From the NCBI GenBank assembly GCA_018993265.1, contig JAGKSW010000078.1:1-36923 (forward strand): a DNA stretch of 36,923 nucleotides, written 5' to 3'. Positions 7,882-17,214 of the stretch are shown here, one piece after another. The notes below the pieces were generated by a model that was not told the origin of the DNA, searched no databases, and was given only the letters and a program-made list of their open reading frames with translations. Source of the DNA: Nostoc sp. TH1S01. Its GTDB lineage: Bacteria > Cyanobacteriota > Cyanobacteriia > Cyanobacteriales > Nostocaceae. The position numbers and the translations under genes are program-made. Each line of letters opens with the position of its first letter. Position 1 is the first letter of the stretch.

Positions 7882-7971
7882 AATTAGGGGAGTGGGGAGT
7901 AGGGATGAGTACTGACTATTGGTATAGCTTAGGCTGAACGATTTTTATTCTATCTTGGGAATAGATATATA

Positions 7972-7996
7972 CACCGTTCGGCTGACGCTCACGGTG
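7972..7996. repeat. short dispersed palindrome
   Basis: CACCGT (7972-7977) and ACGGTG (7991-7996) flank TCGGCTGACGCTC, followed by AAGCCCCTACGCCCC. It resembles the GC-rich short palindromic repeats scattered through Nostocales genomes. Confidence 0.5.
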
Positions 7997-8081
7997 AAGC
8001 CCCTACGCCCCAGACGCGCCCACAGCTTTGATTGCTTGTTTTCATAAATACCCTACTCCCTACTCCCTATTCTCTAATCCC

Positions 8082-8870
8082 CTACTTACTAAAGATTTCG
8101 GCGAAAAATTGCCGCATATCTTCCCAAGAACGTTTGTCAGCAACGGGGTTATATAATGCTCCTTTTATCTGACCTTTGTATTCTGGGTTAGTAAAGGCGT
8201 GTACTGCACCACCATAAGAAATTAATTGCCAGTCTACATTTGCTTGGCGCATTTCATTTTCAAAAGCTTGGACTTGTTCTGGTGGGACGAATGGGTCATT
8301 AGCACCGTGTAACACTAAGACTTTGGCTTTGATATTTTTGGCATCGTTGGGGTTTGGTGTATCGAGGTTGCCGTGAAAACTGACGACTCCGGCAATGTTA
8401 GCACCGCTACGGGCAAGTTCTAATACTGTACCACCACCAAAACAATAACCGATCGCTGCAATTCGGTTAACATCAGTCAGTTGATTTGATTGTAATACTT
8501 TTAACCCAGCTAAGGCGCGATCGCGCAACAATTGGCGATTTTGACGATAATAAGTGGCTAGTTTACCTGACTCTTCCGGATTCTTCGGTCTGACACCTTT
8601 GCCATAAATGTCAGCCGCAAAAGCAACATAACCAAGTTTTGCTAACTGTTCTGTGCGTTGTTTAATATAAGGTTGCAGTCCATTCCATTCATGTACTACC
8701 AAAACCCCAGGACGCTTACCTTTAATAGCATCATCGTAAGCTAAATAGCCTTGTAGAACTGTATTTCCTTGTTTATACTCAACATTTTTGGTTTGAATTG
8801 CTGCCAATGTTTGTGTAGCAGTCAATACCACAGCCACAGGTGTAATTAATGCAGAAAGCAGTAATTTCAT
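8082..8870 (-). CDS. exported dienelactone hydrolase family protein
   Basis: The 262-residue protein starts with a signal peptide (MKLLLSALITPVAVVL, cleavage expected after LAA near residue 24), so it acts in the periplasm or outside. The alpha/beta-hydrolase core has the DLH nucleophile elbow GYCFGGG with Cys in place of Ser, the acid in HGANDPFVPP, and the His in GGAVHAFTNP. Dienelactone hydrolases cleave lactones in aromatic degradation. Many cyanobacterial members with signal peptides have no assigned substrate. It is divergent from the M3 peptidase gene, with a 199-bp gap holding GTCATTT direct repeats. Confidence 0.87.
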   Translation of the reverse strand: MKLLLSALITPVAVVLTATQTLAAIQTKNVEYKQGNTVLQGYLAYDDAIKGKRPGVLVVHEWNGLQPYIKQRTEQLAKLGYVAFAADIYGKGVRPKNPEESGKLATYYRQNRQLLRDRALAGLKVLQSNQLTDVNRIAAIGYCFGGGTVLELARSGANIAGVVSFHGNLDTPNPNDAKNIKAKVLVLHGANDPFVPPEQVQAFENEMRQANVDWQLISYGGAVHAFTNPEYKGQIKGALYNPVADKRSWEDMRQFFAEIFSK

Positions 8871-9069
8871 CTCAGGACACCCAGTAAATTTAGTAATCTG
8901 GGATGATTATCTCTGGAAAATAGACAATAAAGTTGTCATTTGTCATTTGTCAAACAAATCCACTCCCAACTCCTAACTCCCCCATTCGGTTATTTCGGCA
9001 TTCTGGCAACGCTAAAAATCACAGCGATCGCTACATTAGAAGATATATATAGATAGTTATCACAACACC

Positions 9070-11175
9070 ATGAGTGCAGCCACTATTGAGCAAAATCCCT
9101 TGTTAAAAGGTGCTGGCTTACCGCCCTTCACCGAGATTCAACCAGAACAAGTAATACCAGCTTTCGAGCAGTTATTAAAAGAACTCGATGAGCAACTTGC
9201 TAATTTAGAAGCTAATGTCCAGCCAACTTGGAGTGGTTTAGTTGAACCCTTAGAAAAACTCACAGAAAGACTGACTTGGAGTTGGGGTATAGTCAGCCAT
9301 TTAATGGGTGTAAAGAATAGTCCCCAGCTGCGCGAAGCTTATGAAACTGTGCAACCCCAAGTGGTACAGTTCAGCAATAAACTTGGTCAAAGTCAAGTTC
9401 TATACAACGCTTTTAAAGAACTCCGTGCTAGTGATACCTGGGTAAATTTGGAACCAGCCCAACAGCGCATTGTTGAAGCTGCCATCCGGGATGCCGAACT
9501 GTCTGGTGTGGGCTTATCAGGCGAAGCCAGAGAGCGTTTTAATGCCATTCAAATGGAGTTGGCAGAATTATCGACAAAATTTTCTAACCATGTATTAGAT
9601 GCCACCAAAGCTTTTAGCTTAACCCTGACAACCAAAGCAGAAGTTGACGGCTTACCCCAAAGTTTACTCAGCCTAGCCGCCCAAACTGCCCGTGCGGCTG
9701 GTGAAGAAAGCGCCACCCCAGAGAATGGCCCTTGGCGCATCACTTTAGATTTCCCCAGTTACAGCCCATTCATGCAGCACAGTACTCGCCGAGACTTGCG
9801 TGAAAAGTTGTATAAAGCTTATGTTACCCGTGCCTCTTCTGGCGAGTTAGATAATAATCCCTTAATTGCGCGAATTTTGGAATTACGGCTAGAACTGGCG
9901 AATTTGTTAGGCTACAAAAATTTTGCTGAGTTGAGCCTTGCTAGTAAAATGGCTCCTAATGTCGCAGCAGTAGAAGCACTCTTAGAAGAACTGCGGAGTG
10001 CAAGTTATGATGCTGCTGTCAAAGAATTAGCCGAACTCAAAGCTTTTGCTGCTGCCAAAGGCGCACCAGAAGCCGCAGATTTACAACACTGGGATGTTAG
10101 CTTTTGGGCAGAACGTCAACGGGAAGAAAAATTCTCCTTTACCACCGAAGAATTACGTCCTTATTTCCCCTTACCGCAAGTTTTAGACGGCTTATTTGGA
10201 CTAGTGAAGCGGCTGTTTGGTGTTATCGTCACCCCAGCCGATGGCCAAGCCCCGGTATGGCATGAGGATGTAAGATATTTCCAAATTGCCGATGACACAG
10301 GTAAACCCATCGCCTACTTTTACCTCGATCCTTACAGCCGTCCCGCTGAAAAGCGTGGCGGTGCTTGGATGGATATCTGCATTAACCGAGGCAAGATTAA
10401 CGATAATGGTGCAACATCTGTTCGCTTACCTGTAGCTTATTTGGTGTGCAACCAAACTCCACCAGTGGATGGTAAGCCTAGTTTAATGACTTTCGGTGAA
10501 GTAGAGACATTATTCCACGAATTTGGTCATGGCTTACATCACATGCTGACCAAAGTTGATTACACCAGCGCCGCCGGTATCAACAATGTTGAGTGGGATG
10601 CGGTGGAACTGCCGAGCCAATTCATGGAAAACTGGTGCTATGAACGCCCCACCTTGTTTGGCATGGCGAAGCATTACGAAACTGGCGAACCATTACCAGA
10701 GCATTATTACCAAAAACTGTTAGCAGCTCGCAATTACATGAGTGGTAGTGCCACATTGCGGCAAATTCACTTTAGCATTGTGGATATAGAACTGCACGAT
10801 CGCTATCGTCCTGGTGGAGATGAAACTCCCGCCCAAGTTCGTCATCGCATCGCCAAGACAACAACAGTTTTGCCACCCCTAAGCGAAGATTCTTTCTTGT
10901 GTGCTTTCGGGCATATCTTTGAAGGCGGTTATGCCGCAGGTTACTACAGCTACAAGTGGGCTGAGGTACTGAGTGCTGATGCTTTCGCCGCTTTTGAAGA
11001 AGCTGGTTTAGAAAATGAAGAAGCTATCCAAGCTACCGGTAAACTCTACCGAGATACTGTGCTGGCGCTTGGTGGTAGCAAACACCCAATGGAGATATTC
11101 AAAGCCTTCCGGGGACGTGAACCCAGCACAGATGCTTTACTGCGGCATAATGGCTTGTTAAACACAGCCGCTTAA
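9070..11175 (+). CDS. prlC: M3 family oligopeptidase (oligopeptidase A-like)
   Basis: A 701-residue zinc metallopeptidase. The catalytic HExxH motif is in FHEFGHGLHHML (H483, E484, H487), with the third ligand region NNVEWDAVELPSQFMENW downstream, both hallmarks of family M3 (thimet oligopeptidase/OpdA). The length matches OpdA/PrlC. It degrades short cytoplasmic peptides, including signal-peptide fragments and proteolysis products. There is no signal peptide. It is a single-gene unit closed by a terminator at 11353-11380. Confidence 0.93.
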   Translation: MSAATIEQNPLLKGAGLPPFTEIQPEQVIPAFEQLLKELDEQLANLEANVQPTWSGLVEPLEKLTERLTWSWGIVSHLMGVKNSPQLREAYETVQPQVVQFSNKLGQSQVLYNAFKELRASDTWVNLEPAQQRIVEAAIRDAELSGVGLSGEARERFNAIQMELAELSTKFSNHVLDATKAFSLTLTTKAEVDGLPQSLLSLAAQTARAAGEESATPENGPWRITLDFPSYSPFMQHSTRRDLREKLYKAYVTRASSGELDNNPLIARILELRLELANLLGYKNFAELSLASKMAPNVAAVEALLEELRSASYDAAVKELAELKAFAAAKGAPEAADLQHWDVSFWAERQREEKFSFTTEELRPYFPLPQVLDGLFGLVKRLFGVIVTPADGQAPVWHEDVRYFQIADDTGKPIAYFYLDPYSRPAEKRGGAWMDICINRGKINDNGATSVRLPVAYLVCNQTPPVDGKPSLMTFGEVETLFHEFGHGLHHMLTKVDYTSAAGINNVEWDAVELPSQFMENWCYERPTLFGMAKHYETGEPLPEHYYQKLLAARNYMSGSATLRQIHFSIVDIELHDRYRPGGDETPAQVRHRIAKTTTVLPPLSEDSFLCAFGHIFEGGYAAGYYSYKWAEVLSADAFAAFEEAGLENEEAIQATGKLYRDTVLALGGSKHPMEIFKAFRGREPSTDALLRHNGLLNTAA

Positions 11176-11283
11176 TTGGAAGTAAGCTGTTACAGGCTTC
11201 AATATCAAGCCTAAATGAGTCACGAAACATAATTACAGCATATTTTGGGTACATAAGGTACAAGCGTAAAACCTAAAACCATG

Positions 11284-11309
11284 TAGAGACGTTACATGTA
11301 ACGTCTCTA
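11284..11309. repeat. perfect 26-bp palindrome
   Basis: The half-site TAGAGACGTTACA (11284-11296) is followed directly by its exact complement. This looks like a dispersed Nostocales palindrome. It lies in the 632-bp gap after the M3 gene. Confidence 0.8.
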
Positions 11310-11352
11310 TAGTATTTCACGAATATCGAAACTGCTGTATATTTGCAGTTTT

Positions 11353-11380
11353 GCCTCCTGGAATTCTCAGGAGGCTTTTT
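11353..11380 (+). terminator. intrinsic terminator
   Basis: GCCTCCTG (11353-11360), a 7-nt loop, CAGGAGGC (11368-11375) and TTTTT. It ends the M3 peptidase unit. The remaining 427 bp up to the FIST gene are AT-rich leader with no supported gene. Confidence 0.85.
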
Positions 11381-11807
11381 ATTACTAATCATATATATTG
11401 GTAGCAATGAGCGATCGCCGATTTTTAGCTAAATTTTAAATACAGCTTTATATTATTGATAATACTAGATAAAATCTTCTCTTACTAAGCAATCCACTGC
11501 TTTAATTATGCGAATAATTACGAGATTTTCTCTAACTTTTATGACAGCTTTAAAAATAACTTGAACTGAAGATAAGCACCCCAATTTTTCTAAAATTAAA
11601 AATTTAGATTAGCAGTGTTAATCTCAAATCATTTCTGGGAAACCTAAGCACAGTAAAACTGTAAGGTTAGGGCTGACTGATAAGTATGTTAGTTGATACA
11701 ACTATTATCCAAAGAATACTGCAAAATCAATCTTGGGCTTTAAGTCTAATTTCTGCCTTAACTTTAAAAGTGAACTAAATACATTTTTGATTGATTAAGG
11801 GGATAAA

Positions 11808-12980
11808 ATGCTAAAGGTCATTCTCGGTCATAGTGATGATCCTGACACTCAAGGAGCAATTGCAGAAGTTTTAGAAAGATGTGTTAGTGATTTAAGTAAT
11901 TATCCGTGTATTTTACCGAAAGCTGGTCTTTTATTTGCGGCGATTGATTTTGATCATGCTCTAATTCTCAAAGAAATTTGCCAAGTATTTCCTGGAATTG
12001 ACTTGATTGGTTGTACTACGGATGGTGAAATCTCGTCAATTTTAGGGTTTCAACAAGATTCTGTGACACTGATGCTTTTCTGCTCTGACACTGTAGACAT
12101 TTATGCAGGGATAGGGTACGGAGCCAAAGAAAATCCCTTAGCTGCGGCGCAGCAAGCAGTGGAACAGGCTACTGAGAAGTGCAACACACCTGCTAAATTA
12201 TGTGTCACTATACCCGCTAGTTATTTAGCAGATGGTTCTACTACCAATGGTGAGTTAATTCTGCAAGGATTGAAGTCGGCATTAGGTTCTCATGTACCAA
12301 TTTTAGGTGGTGCGGCTGGGGATCAGTTTAGATTTCAAACTACTTATCAATTTTTCGGTAACAAAGTTTTGACAGATGCACTCCCAATTTTGATTTTTTC
12401 TGGGGATATTCTATTATCTTATGGAACTGGCTGCGGCTGGACACCAATTGGACGCAAGAGTCTTGTGACGAAATCGCAGGGAACGGTGGTTGATGAAATT
12501 GATGGAGTCTCAGCACTAAAATTTTATCAGCGATATTTGGGCGATCGCCAACCAACAGCAGAAAACCCTTTAGCAGTATACGAAGAAAATAGCGATCGCT
12601 ACTATATGCGAGTTCCTAATACTTGTTCGCCAACTGGGAGCATTAATTTTCTGGGAAGTGTGCCAGAAAAAGCTACAATTCAGATGACAGACTTTAACCG
12701 TGATGAAGTTCTTTCTGCTGTCAAAACCTCACTTCAGACGGCCTTAGAAAACTACCCCGGAATAGAACCAGATGCCATTTTGCTATTTTCTTGTTGCTGT
12801 CGGCGTTGGTTATTAGGCACAAGAGCCAAAGAAGAGTATCAAATTATCAAAACAGAACTTGCTAAGGAAATTCCGATTTGTGGGTTTTATACCTACGGGG
12901 AATTTTCTCCCTTAGAACCACAGGGTTCAACTTACTATCATCAAGAGACATTTGTGACTCTGCTGTTAGGCACAAAATAA
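11808..12980 (+). CDS. FIST sensory domain protein
   Basis: A 390-residue cytoplasmic protein with a FIST_N domain (about 25-225; LIGCTTDGEIS and PILGGAAGDQFRF are typical) followed by FIST_C (about 230-380; FSCCCRRWLLG and GFYTYGEFSPL match the GC..R and GEI.P patterns of the domain). FIST proteins are proposed ligand-sensing input modules for signalling, perhaps of amino acids. The start has an AGGGG ribosome site. The next gene, a histidine kinase, begins 6 nt after its stop, so the two very likely work as a sensor/kinase pair split over two polypeptides. Confidence 0.88.
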   Translation: MLKVILGHSDDPDTQGAIAEVLERCVSDLSNYPCILPKAGLLFAAIDFDHALILKEICQVFPGIDLIGCTTDGEISSILGFQQDSVTLMLFCSDTVDIYAGIGYGAKENPLAAAQQAVEQATEKCNTPAKLCVTIPASYLADGSTTNGELILQGLKSALGSHVPILGGAAGDQFRFQTTYQFFGNKVLTDALPILIFSGDILLSYGTGCGWTPIGRKSLVTKSQGTVVDEIDGVSALKFYQRYLGDRQPTAENPLAVYEENSDRYYMRVPNTCSPTGSINFLGSVPEKATIQMTDFNRDEVLSAVKTSLQTALENYPGIEPDAILLFSCCCRRWLLGTRAKEEYQIIKTELAKEIPICGFYTYGEFSPLEPQGSTYYHQETFVTLLLGTK

Positions 12981-12986
12981 AGGTTT

Positions 12987-14057
12987 ATGCAAGATATAGA
13001 CTACGCAAGCAGACTAAAAGAATTAGAAAAAACCATACGAATTTTACAAAAAAAATTAGAACGTTCGGAAGCAGATCGTCAACAATTAGAGAATGCCAGT
13101 GAAGTGAGAGAGGCAATTCTCAAAAGTGTCATTCGAGAATTGGAGGCATCACAAATTGCTTTAGAAAATCGCGGTCAAGAATTAGAAACTATTTTGGGTA
13201 ATCTCAAAGCTTTACAAATCAAACTGGTTGAATCTGAGAAAATGTCTGCCCTTGGAGTTTTAGTTGCCGGAATTGCTCACGAAATTAATAATCCCGTCAG
13301 TTTTATTTACGGTAATTTGAGTTATGCTAACAATTACTTTCAAGATGTACTAGATTTATTAGAAATTTATCAACAGCATTATCCCAACCCAGCAATTGCT
13401 ATCCAAGAAAAAATCAAAGAAATTGAACTGCAATTTATCCAGGAAGATTCAAAAAAGCTTTTCCAATCAATGATGTGCGGTGCAGAGCGCATCTGCGAAA
13501 TTGTCAAATCACTGCGGACATTTTCTCGTCTTGATGAAGCCGAATTTAAAACTGTTGATATTCATGATGGTATTGATAGCACCTTAGTGATTTTAAATAA
13601 TCGGTTTAAGGCATCCTCTAATAAATTATGCGATATTCAAATTATCCGGAAATATGGAAACTTACCATTGGTTGAATGTTATGCTGGGCAACTTAACCAA
13701 GTATTCATGAACATATTAGCTAATGCGACTGATGCTTTAGAAGAGGCAGTAGTTAAAAAAAAATGTACTCAAGATAATTTCAATCCAACAATTGAGATTG
13801 CAACTAAAGTCATCAATCATGATTGGATAGAAATTAGTATTGCTGATAATGGTTTAGGAATTGCAGAACCAGTGCAAACAAAATTATTCGATCCGTTCTT
13901 TACAACTAAAGATATTGGCAAAGGTACAGGTTTAGGTTTATCTATTAGTTATAAAATTATTGTTGAATTACATGGAGGCAACCTGGAATGTCATTCAGCG
14001 CCAGGAACAGGAGCAAACTTTATTATTCAAATTCCTATTCGCCAGTATACAAAATAA
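12987..14057 (+). CDS. soluble sensor histidine kinase, partner of FIST protein
   Basis: A 356-residue protein with no membrane segment. Residues about 5-85 form a coiled coil. The HisKA dimerisation helix contains GIAHEINNPVSF with phospho-acceptor H98. The HATPase has the N box NQVFMNILANATDAL, G1 DNGLGI, F box FDPFFTTK and G2 GKGTGLGLS. There is no sensor domain of its own, which fits input from the FIST protein encoded just upstream. No response regulator gene is adjacent. This is the type of kinase found after FIST or GAF modules in cyanobacteria. Confidence 0.93.
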   Translation: MQDIDYASRLKELEKTIRILQKKLERSEADRQQLENASEVREAILKSVIRELEASQIALENRGQELETILGNLKALQIKLVESEKMSALGVLVAGIAHEINNPVSFIYGNLSYANNYFQDVLDLLEIYQQHYPNPAIAIQEKIKEIELQFIQEDSKKLFQSMMCGAERICEIVKSLRTFSRLDEAEFKTVDIHDGIDSTLVILNNRFKASSNKLCDIQIIRKYGNLPLVECYAGQLNQVFMNILANATDALEEAVVKKKCTQDNFNPTIEIATKVINHDWIEISIADNGLGIAEPVQTKLFDPFFTTKDIGKGTGLGLSISYKIIVELHGGNLECHSAPGTGANFIIQIPIRQYTK

Positions 14058-14072
14058 TTGGGAGCATCCCAG

Positions 14073-14425
14073 GGGAGCATCCCAGTTTTTTGCAAAGAGG
14101 GCAAAAATCAGTCAGGATAAGTAAGACGAGTATATTGATCTAGCGATGACTCCAGAACAAAAGCAAGCACTTCAAGAACATATTCAGGCGATGCCTTCGG
14201 CGGGCTACGCCTACGCATTATTAATTACGAATACCATCAAGCTGAAGAAATTTGTTCGATTGGTTCTGGAGCTGTTGAATCTGCCGTTAAACAGGTTGAC
14301 CGTCGAACTAAGATTTCCGGAGCGCAATGGAAGCGCGAAAATGTACCTCAAGTCCTTGCCCATCGCTGCGCCTACCTTAATGCATTATTGTCGCTTTGAG
14401 CCACTTCAAAAACTGAGATGCTCCC
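14073..14425 (+). mobile_element. internally deleted ISKra4-like element (353 bp)
   Basis: Terminal inverted repeats GGGAGCATCCCAGTTTTTT (14073-14091) and AAAAACTGAGATGCTCCC (14408-14425) match except for one base in the core. Between them are the first 15 codons and the last ~60 codons of one transposase, joined by a short GC-rich palindromic repeat (about 14190-14216). The tip of the left repeat, GGGAGCATCCCAG, is also present at 14060-14072, giving a tandem end. It is a non-autonomous remnant, mobile only if a full relative supplies transposase. Confidence 0.72.
14146..14399 (+). pseudogene. ISKra4-family transposase remnant
   Basis: MTPEQKQALQEHIQA (14146-14190) is the start I know from cyanobacterial ISKra4-type transposases. 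From 14214, in a different frame, come RIINYEYHQAEEICSIGSG, AVESAVKQVDRR and a tail ending YLNALLSL with TGA at 14397. The IGSG..ES motif and its tail are characteristic of the C-terminus of the same family. The central several hundred codons are missing. Non-functional. Confidence 0.72.
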
Positions 14426-15120
14426 TTGGCTACCTTTGGGGTAAATATGATTTGGAAGATAAACAAAATCCAGTAGAGAGAGCAAAATTCCCTGAGTTAC
14501 TAGCGGAATATTTATTAATAGCAAGAGAACAGCCAGAACGTCTACAGATATGGTTTTGGGACGAAAGTGGTTTTAGTTTGCGTGTGATTCGCCGAAAAAA
14601 TTGGGGTAAAAAAGGAAAACGCAAAAATATTCCAGGACAACGGCGGCATGGACGTGTCAATATCATGGGAGCAATTAGAGAAGTAGATCGCAAGCGGGTA
14701 TGTTTTTTTATTAAAAAAGGTAATGCAGAGATTTTTCATGAGCAATTGCAACAATTAAATGAATTAATCAAACAAGAGTGGGTAAACAAAGGAAACCGCC
14801 CCGAAGATTTTGCCAAACTTGGACCAAAGATTATTTTAATTTTAGATAATGCTAGTTATCATAAACGTCGGGATATTCTCGCTAAAATCTCTGAAGAATT
14901 CCCTAATTTTGTTTTAGAGTTTTTACCGCCTTATAGCCCTGACTACAACATTATTGAATTAGTTTGGCATTCATGTAAAGAATATATCGCTCATCGTTTA
15001 TTCAAGTCAGTAGATGAATTGCAATCTTTACTAGATAAGTTATTAAATCAAGGTGAGTTAGTGATTAAGTGGCATCGGAAAATCAAAAATAAGGGAAATA
15101 TGACCTATGTTGCAGCTTGA
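14146..15120 (+). pseudogene. chimeric frame: ISKra4 remnant fused to truncated IS630-family transposase
   Basis: A single open frame of 324 codons runs from the ISKra4 start through the deleted element into an IS630 transposase. Real IS630 sequence begins about 14426. It keeps the DDE catalytic core: WFWDESGF, then ILILDNASYHK, then LPPYSPDYNIIELVW. The N-terminal helix-turn-helix DNA-binding region (roughly 100 residues) is gone, so the protein is very unlikely to transpose anything. Residues 16-93 are an out-of-frame translation of the remnant, hence nonsense. No left half of the IS630 element is seen upstream, so the insertion was accompanied by a deletion. Confidence 0.8.
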
Positions 15121-15130
15121 ATGACGATTA

Positions 15131-15155
15131 GCTTATCTCATTTAGGACTGCTATA
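15131..15155 (+). mobile_element. right terminal repeat of the IS630-type element
   Basis: CTCATTTAGGACTGCTATA ends here, just before a TATATATA tract. IS630/Tc1-type elements insert at TA. The same end sequence is found inverted at 16617-16640. Confidence 0.6.
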
Positions 15156-15179
15156 TATATAAATTTGTCTTAAATTCAT

Positions 15180-15950
15180 TTACCAAGGTAACTTGCTTCC
15201 ATCCCAAGAAAAGAATTGACCGCTATCACCTGCTTCTAATTTTTCAATTACAGTTAATAATTGGCTAACAGTACGTTCTACCGAAAATAATTTTTCTGGT
15301 GGTACACTGCGCTGAAATGGACGAGAAAGATTTGTATCGGTTGTTCCAGGATGTAAAGTGACAACCAAAGTTTGAGGACAACTTCTTCCATATTCAATCG
15401 CGGCTGTTCGCATCAACATATTCAGCGCAGCTTTAGAAGCGCGATAACCATACCATCCACCTAGTTGGTTATCGCCAATGCTACCAACTTTAGCAGATAT
15501 AGCGGCAAACACGCTGGGTTCTTGATGGCGAAATAAGGGTAATAAATGTTTAGCTAGTAAAACTGCTCCAATACTATTAATTTGAAAGTAGCGCAGTAAG
15601 TTTTCTGGATTAATTTGTCTTAAGCTTTTTTCTGGTTGTAAATCACCTTCATGTAATAGTCCTACACAGTTAATTACCAAGTGCAGCTTGTTGATTTTTG
15701 CGCTGATATTTTTTACCGCTTCAACAATCTGCGTCTCATCAGAGATATCCATCTGTATGCAAGTTAATTTTTTAGGATATTCTTCTGTTAACTCTATTAA
15801 TTCTTGGGCAGTTTGTTGTTGCCGATATGTTGCGTAGATGTTGTTGATTCTTGTGTCTTGAATTAAATGCCTAACAAAACCTAAACCAATGCCTTGGCTG
15901 GCTCCAACAATCATTGTATTGGCATTATTAAAAGATTCAATAAAAGGCAT
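15180..15950 (-). CDS. short-chain dehydrogenase/reductase (SDR)
   Basis: A 256-residue Rossmann enzyme: VGASQGIG (16-22) is the dinucleotide-binding Gly motif, INCVGLL stands at the NNAG position, and YGYRASK holds the catalytic Tyr and Lys. The whole-length similarity is to the CsgA/C-factor type of SDR common in cyanobacteria. Substrate unknown; NADPH is likely given TYR at the end of the second strand. It follows the GNAT gene on the same strand after 38 bp and may be co-transcribed with it. Confidence 0.88.
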   Translation of the reverse strand: MPFIESFNNANTMIVGASQGIGLGFVRHLIQDTRINNIYATYRQQQTAQELIELTEEYPKKLTCIQMDISDETQIVEAVKNISAKINKLHLVINCVGLLHEGDLQPEKSLRQINPENLLRYFQINSIGAVLLAKHLLPLFRHQEPSVFAAISAKVGSIGDNQLGGWYGYRASKAALNMLMRTAAIEYGRSCPQTLVVTLHPGTTDTNLSRPFQRSVPPEKLFSVERTVSQLLTVIEKLEAGDSGQFFSWDGSKLPW

Positions 15951-15988
15951 TTTTCTGAATTTAAATACTATGATATCTGGGTAATAAA

Positions 15989-16498
15989 TTATATCTTTAA
16001 TCTATAAAATAAGTGAGGTAAATTAGCATGAATCATCTCACGCTCATACTTAAATTCCAACTTTTTCATAACTCTTTGCGAAGCTTGATTCGTCGTTAGA
16101 GTAAAACAAACTACTTCCCGTAGTTTTAGAATTTCAAAAGCTATTTTTAAGATTTTTTCTCCCATTTCAGTAGCTAATCCTTGACCCCAAAATTTAGCCA
16201 TGAGAGCATAAGCTAATTCAACTTCATTCATGCCTCCTACATCAGTATTACGAAGACCAGCCCTACCAACAAACTGATGATTAACTTTATCTCTAAATAC
16301 CCATAAACCAAATCCGTAACTTTGCCAATGATGCAAGTTATTGAAAATAAACAGCCGTGTTTCTTCATCAGAACGCACACCACCTAGAGTTGCCATCACT
16401 TGTTGGTTTTGATGCATCCGATTTAATTCATTTAAATGTTGAAATTTCAGCCTTTCTGCTAACAAGCGATGAGTAGTAAACGTTTCCATTGACTGCAT
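15989..16498 (-). CDS. GNAT family N-acetyltransferase (RimJ/RimL type)
   Basis: The 169-residue protein starts with METFTTHRLLAERL, the usual start of the Acetyltransf_3 (RimJ/RimL) group. The acetyl-CoA site is seen as ELAYALMAKFWGQGLATE, with the Q-x-x-G-x-A/G pattern WGQGLATE. The C-terminal strand has TNQASQRVMKKLEF, also typical. It probably acetylates an N-terminus or small amine; the target cannot be told. It lies 38 bp upstream of the SDR. Confidence 0.88.
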   Translation of the reverse strand: MQSMETFTTHRLLAERLKFQHLNELNRMHQNQQVMATLGGVRSDEETRLFIFNNLHHWQSYGFGLWVFRDKVNHQFVGRAGLRNTDVGGMNEVELAYALMAKFWGQGLATEMGEKILKIAFEILKLREVVCFTLTTNQASQRVMKKLEFKYEREMIHANLPHLFYRLKI

Positions 16499-16616
16499 AT
16501 TTTTTTAGGAAATCGATTGTCACATCTCTGGTTTGAAAATTGAGGACTGGTGTTTTGTATCCTTACATAATTTAACCGCAAATAAACACCGATAAATACA
16601 GATAAATTAAATTGAC

Positions 16617-16640
16617 TATAGTAGTCCTAAATGAAATGTG
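16617..16640 (-). repeat. solitary IS630-type terminal repeat
   Basis: TATAGTAGTCCTAAATGA matches the complement of the IS630 right end at 15131-15155 except for one base in this core. No transposase lies beside it. It may be the relic of a second copy or a decayed miniature element. Confidence 0.5.
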
Positions 16641-16692
16641 AACAAATTCACTCCCTACTCCCTATTCCCTGATTCTTTGAGGAATTTATCAA

Positions 16693-17202
16693 TCAAATAG
16701 GATTGCTATATACCATTTCAAACTCTAACTGATGACTTTTGCTAAAATCATGAGTGAAATGATCCACGACATTTGTATCAGCAAGTTCTAAATTATAAAA
16801 ATCTACAACTTCATGATCAAAATAAGGGCCAGCGTGCCAAGTTCCCTCATTTAATTTAATAAAACAATTCCCTGGAATCCGAAAAGCTGCAATTTCTTCT
16901 AAAACTGGTTCATCCAATTCATTATGAGGAGGACACACTGCTATCAACCAATCTTTGCCTTCTAAGGAACCTAAGCATTGAGTGCATTGCACATGACGCG
17001 TAATTTTATTAAACTTACGTCCGCGCTTTTCTAGACGCATGATATAAAATCTTGGAGTACCATTTTGCAGATTTAATTGAGCATCGTCTGTATCAAAAGC
17101 TTTACCATCTGTACTGGCAAAAATTACCTGTCCATAGCGCCGAAAATTTTCTGGGGTAATTAGTTCTGCTCTTAATTGTTGGACTGTTTGTGATGTACTC
17201 AT
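16693..17202 (-). CDS. ureidoglycolate lyase family protein
   Basis: A 169-residue cupin-type protein with AELITPENFRRYGQVI at the start and GNCFIKLNEGTWHAGPYF near residue 130; the W-H-A-GPY segment is the AllA (ureidoglycolate lyase) signature. AllA releases urea and glyoxylate from ureidoglycolate in purine or allantoin breakdown. No other allantoin gene is in the window, so the role here is uncertain. It is translated 12 bp after the DoxX gene, forming a two-gene unit. Confidence 0.8.
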   Translation of the reverse strand: MSTSQTVQQLRAELITPENFRRYGQVIFASTDGKAFDTDDAQLNLQNGTPRFYIMRLEKRGRKFNKITRHVQCTQCLGSLEGKDWLIAVCPPHNELDEPVLEEIAAFRIPGNCFIKLNEGTWHAGPYFDHEVVDFYNLELADTNVVDHFTHDFSKSHQLEFEMVYSNPI

Positions 17203-17214
17203 AGTATTAATAAA

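Noticed and set aside
11685-11777. 30-codon open frame upstream of the FIST gene
   Set aside because: No convincing ribosome site and no recognisable composition; more likely leader sequence.
14146-15120. Intact IS630 transposase
   Set aside because: The N-terminal third is out-of-frame ISKra4 sequence and the IS630 helix-turn-helix part is missing.
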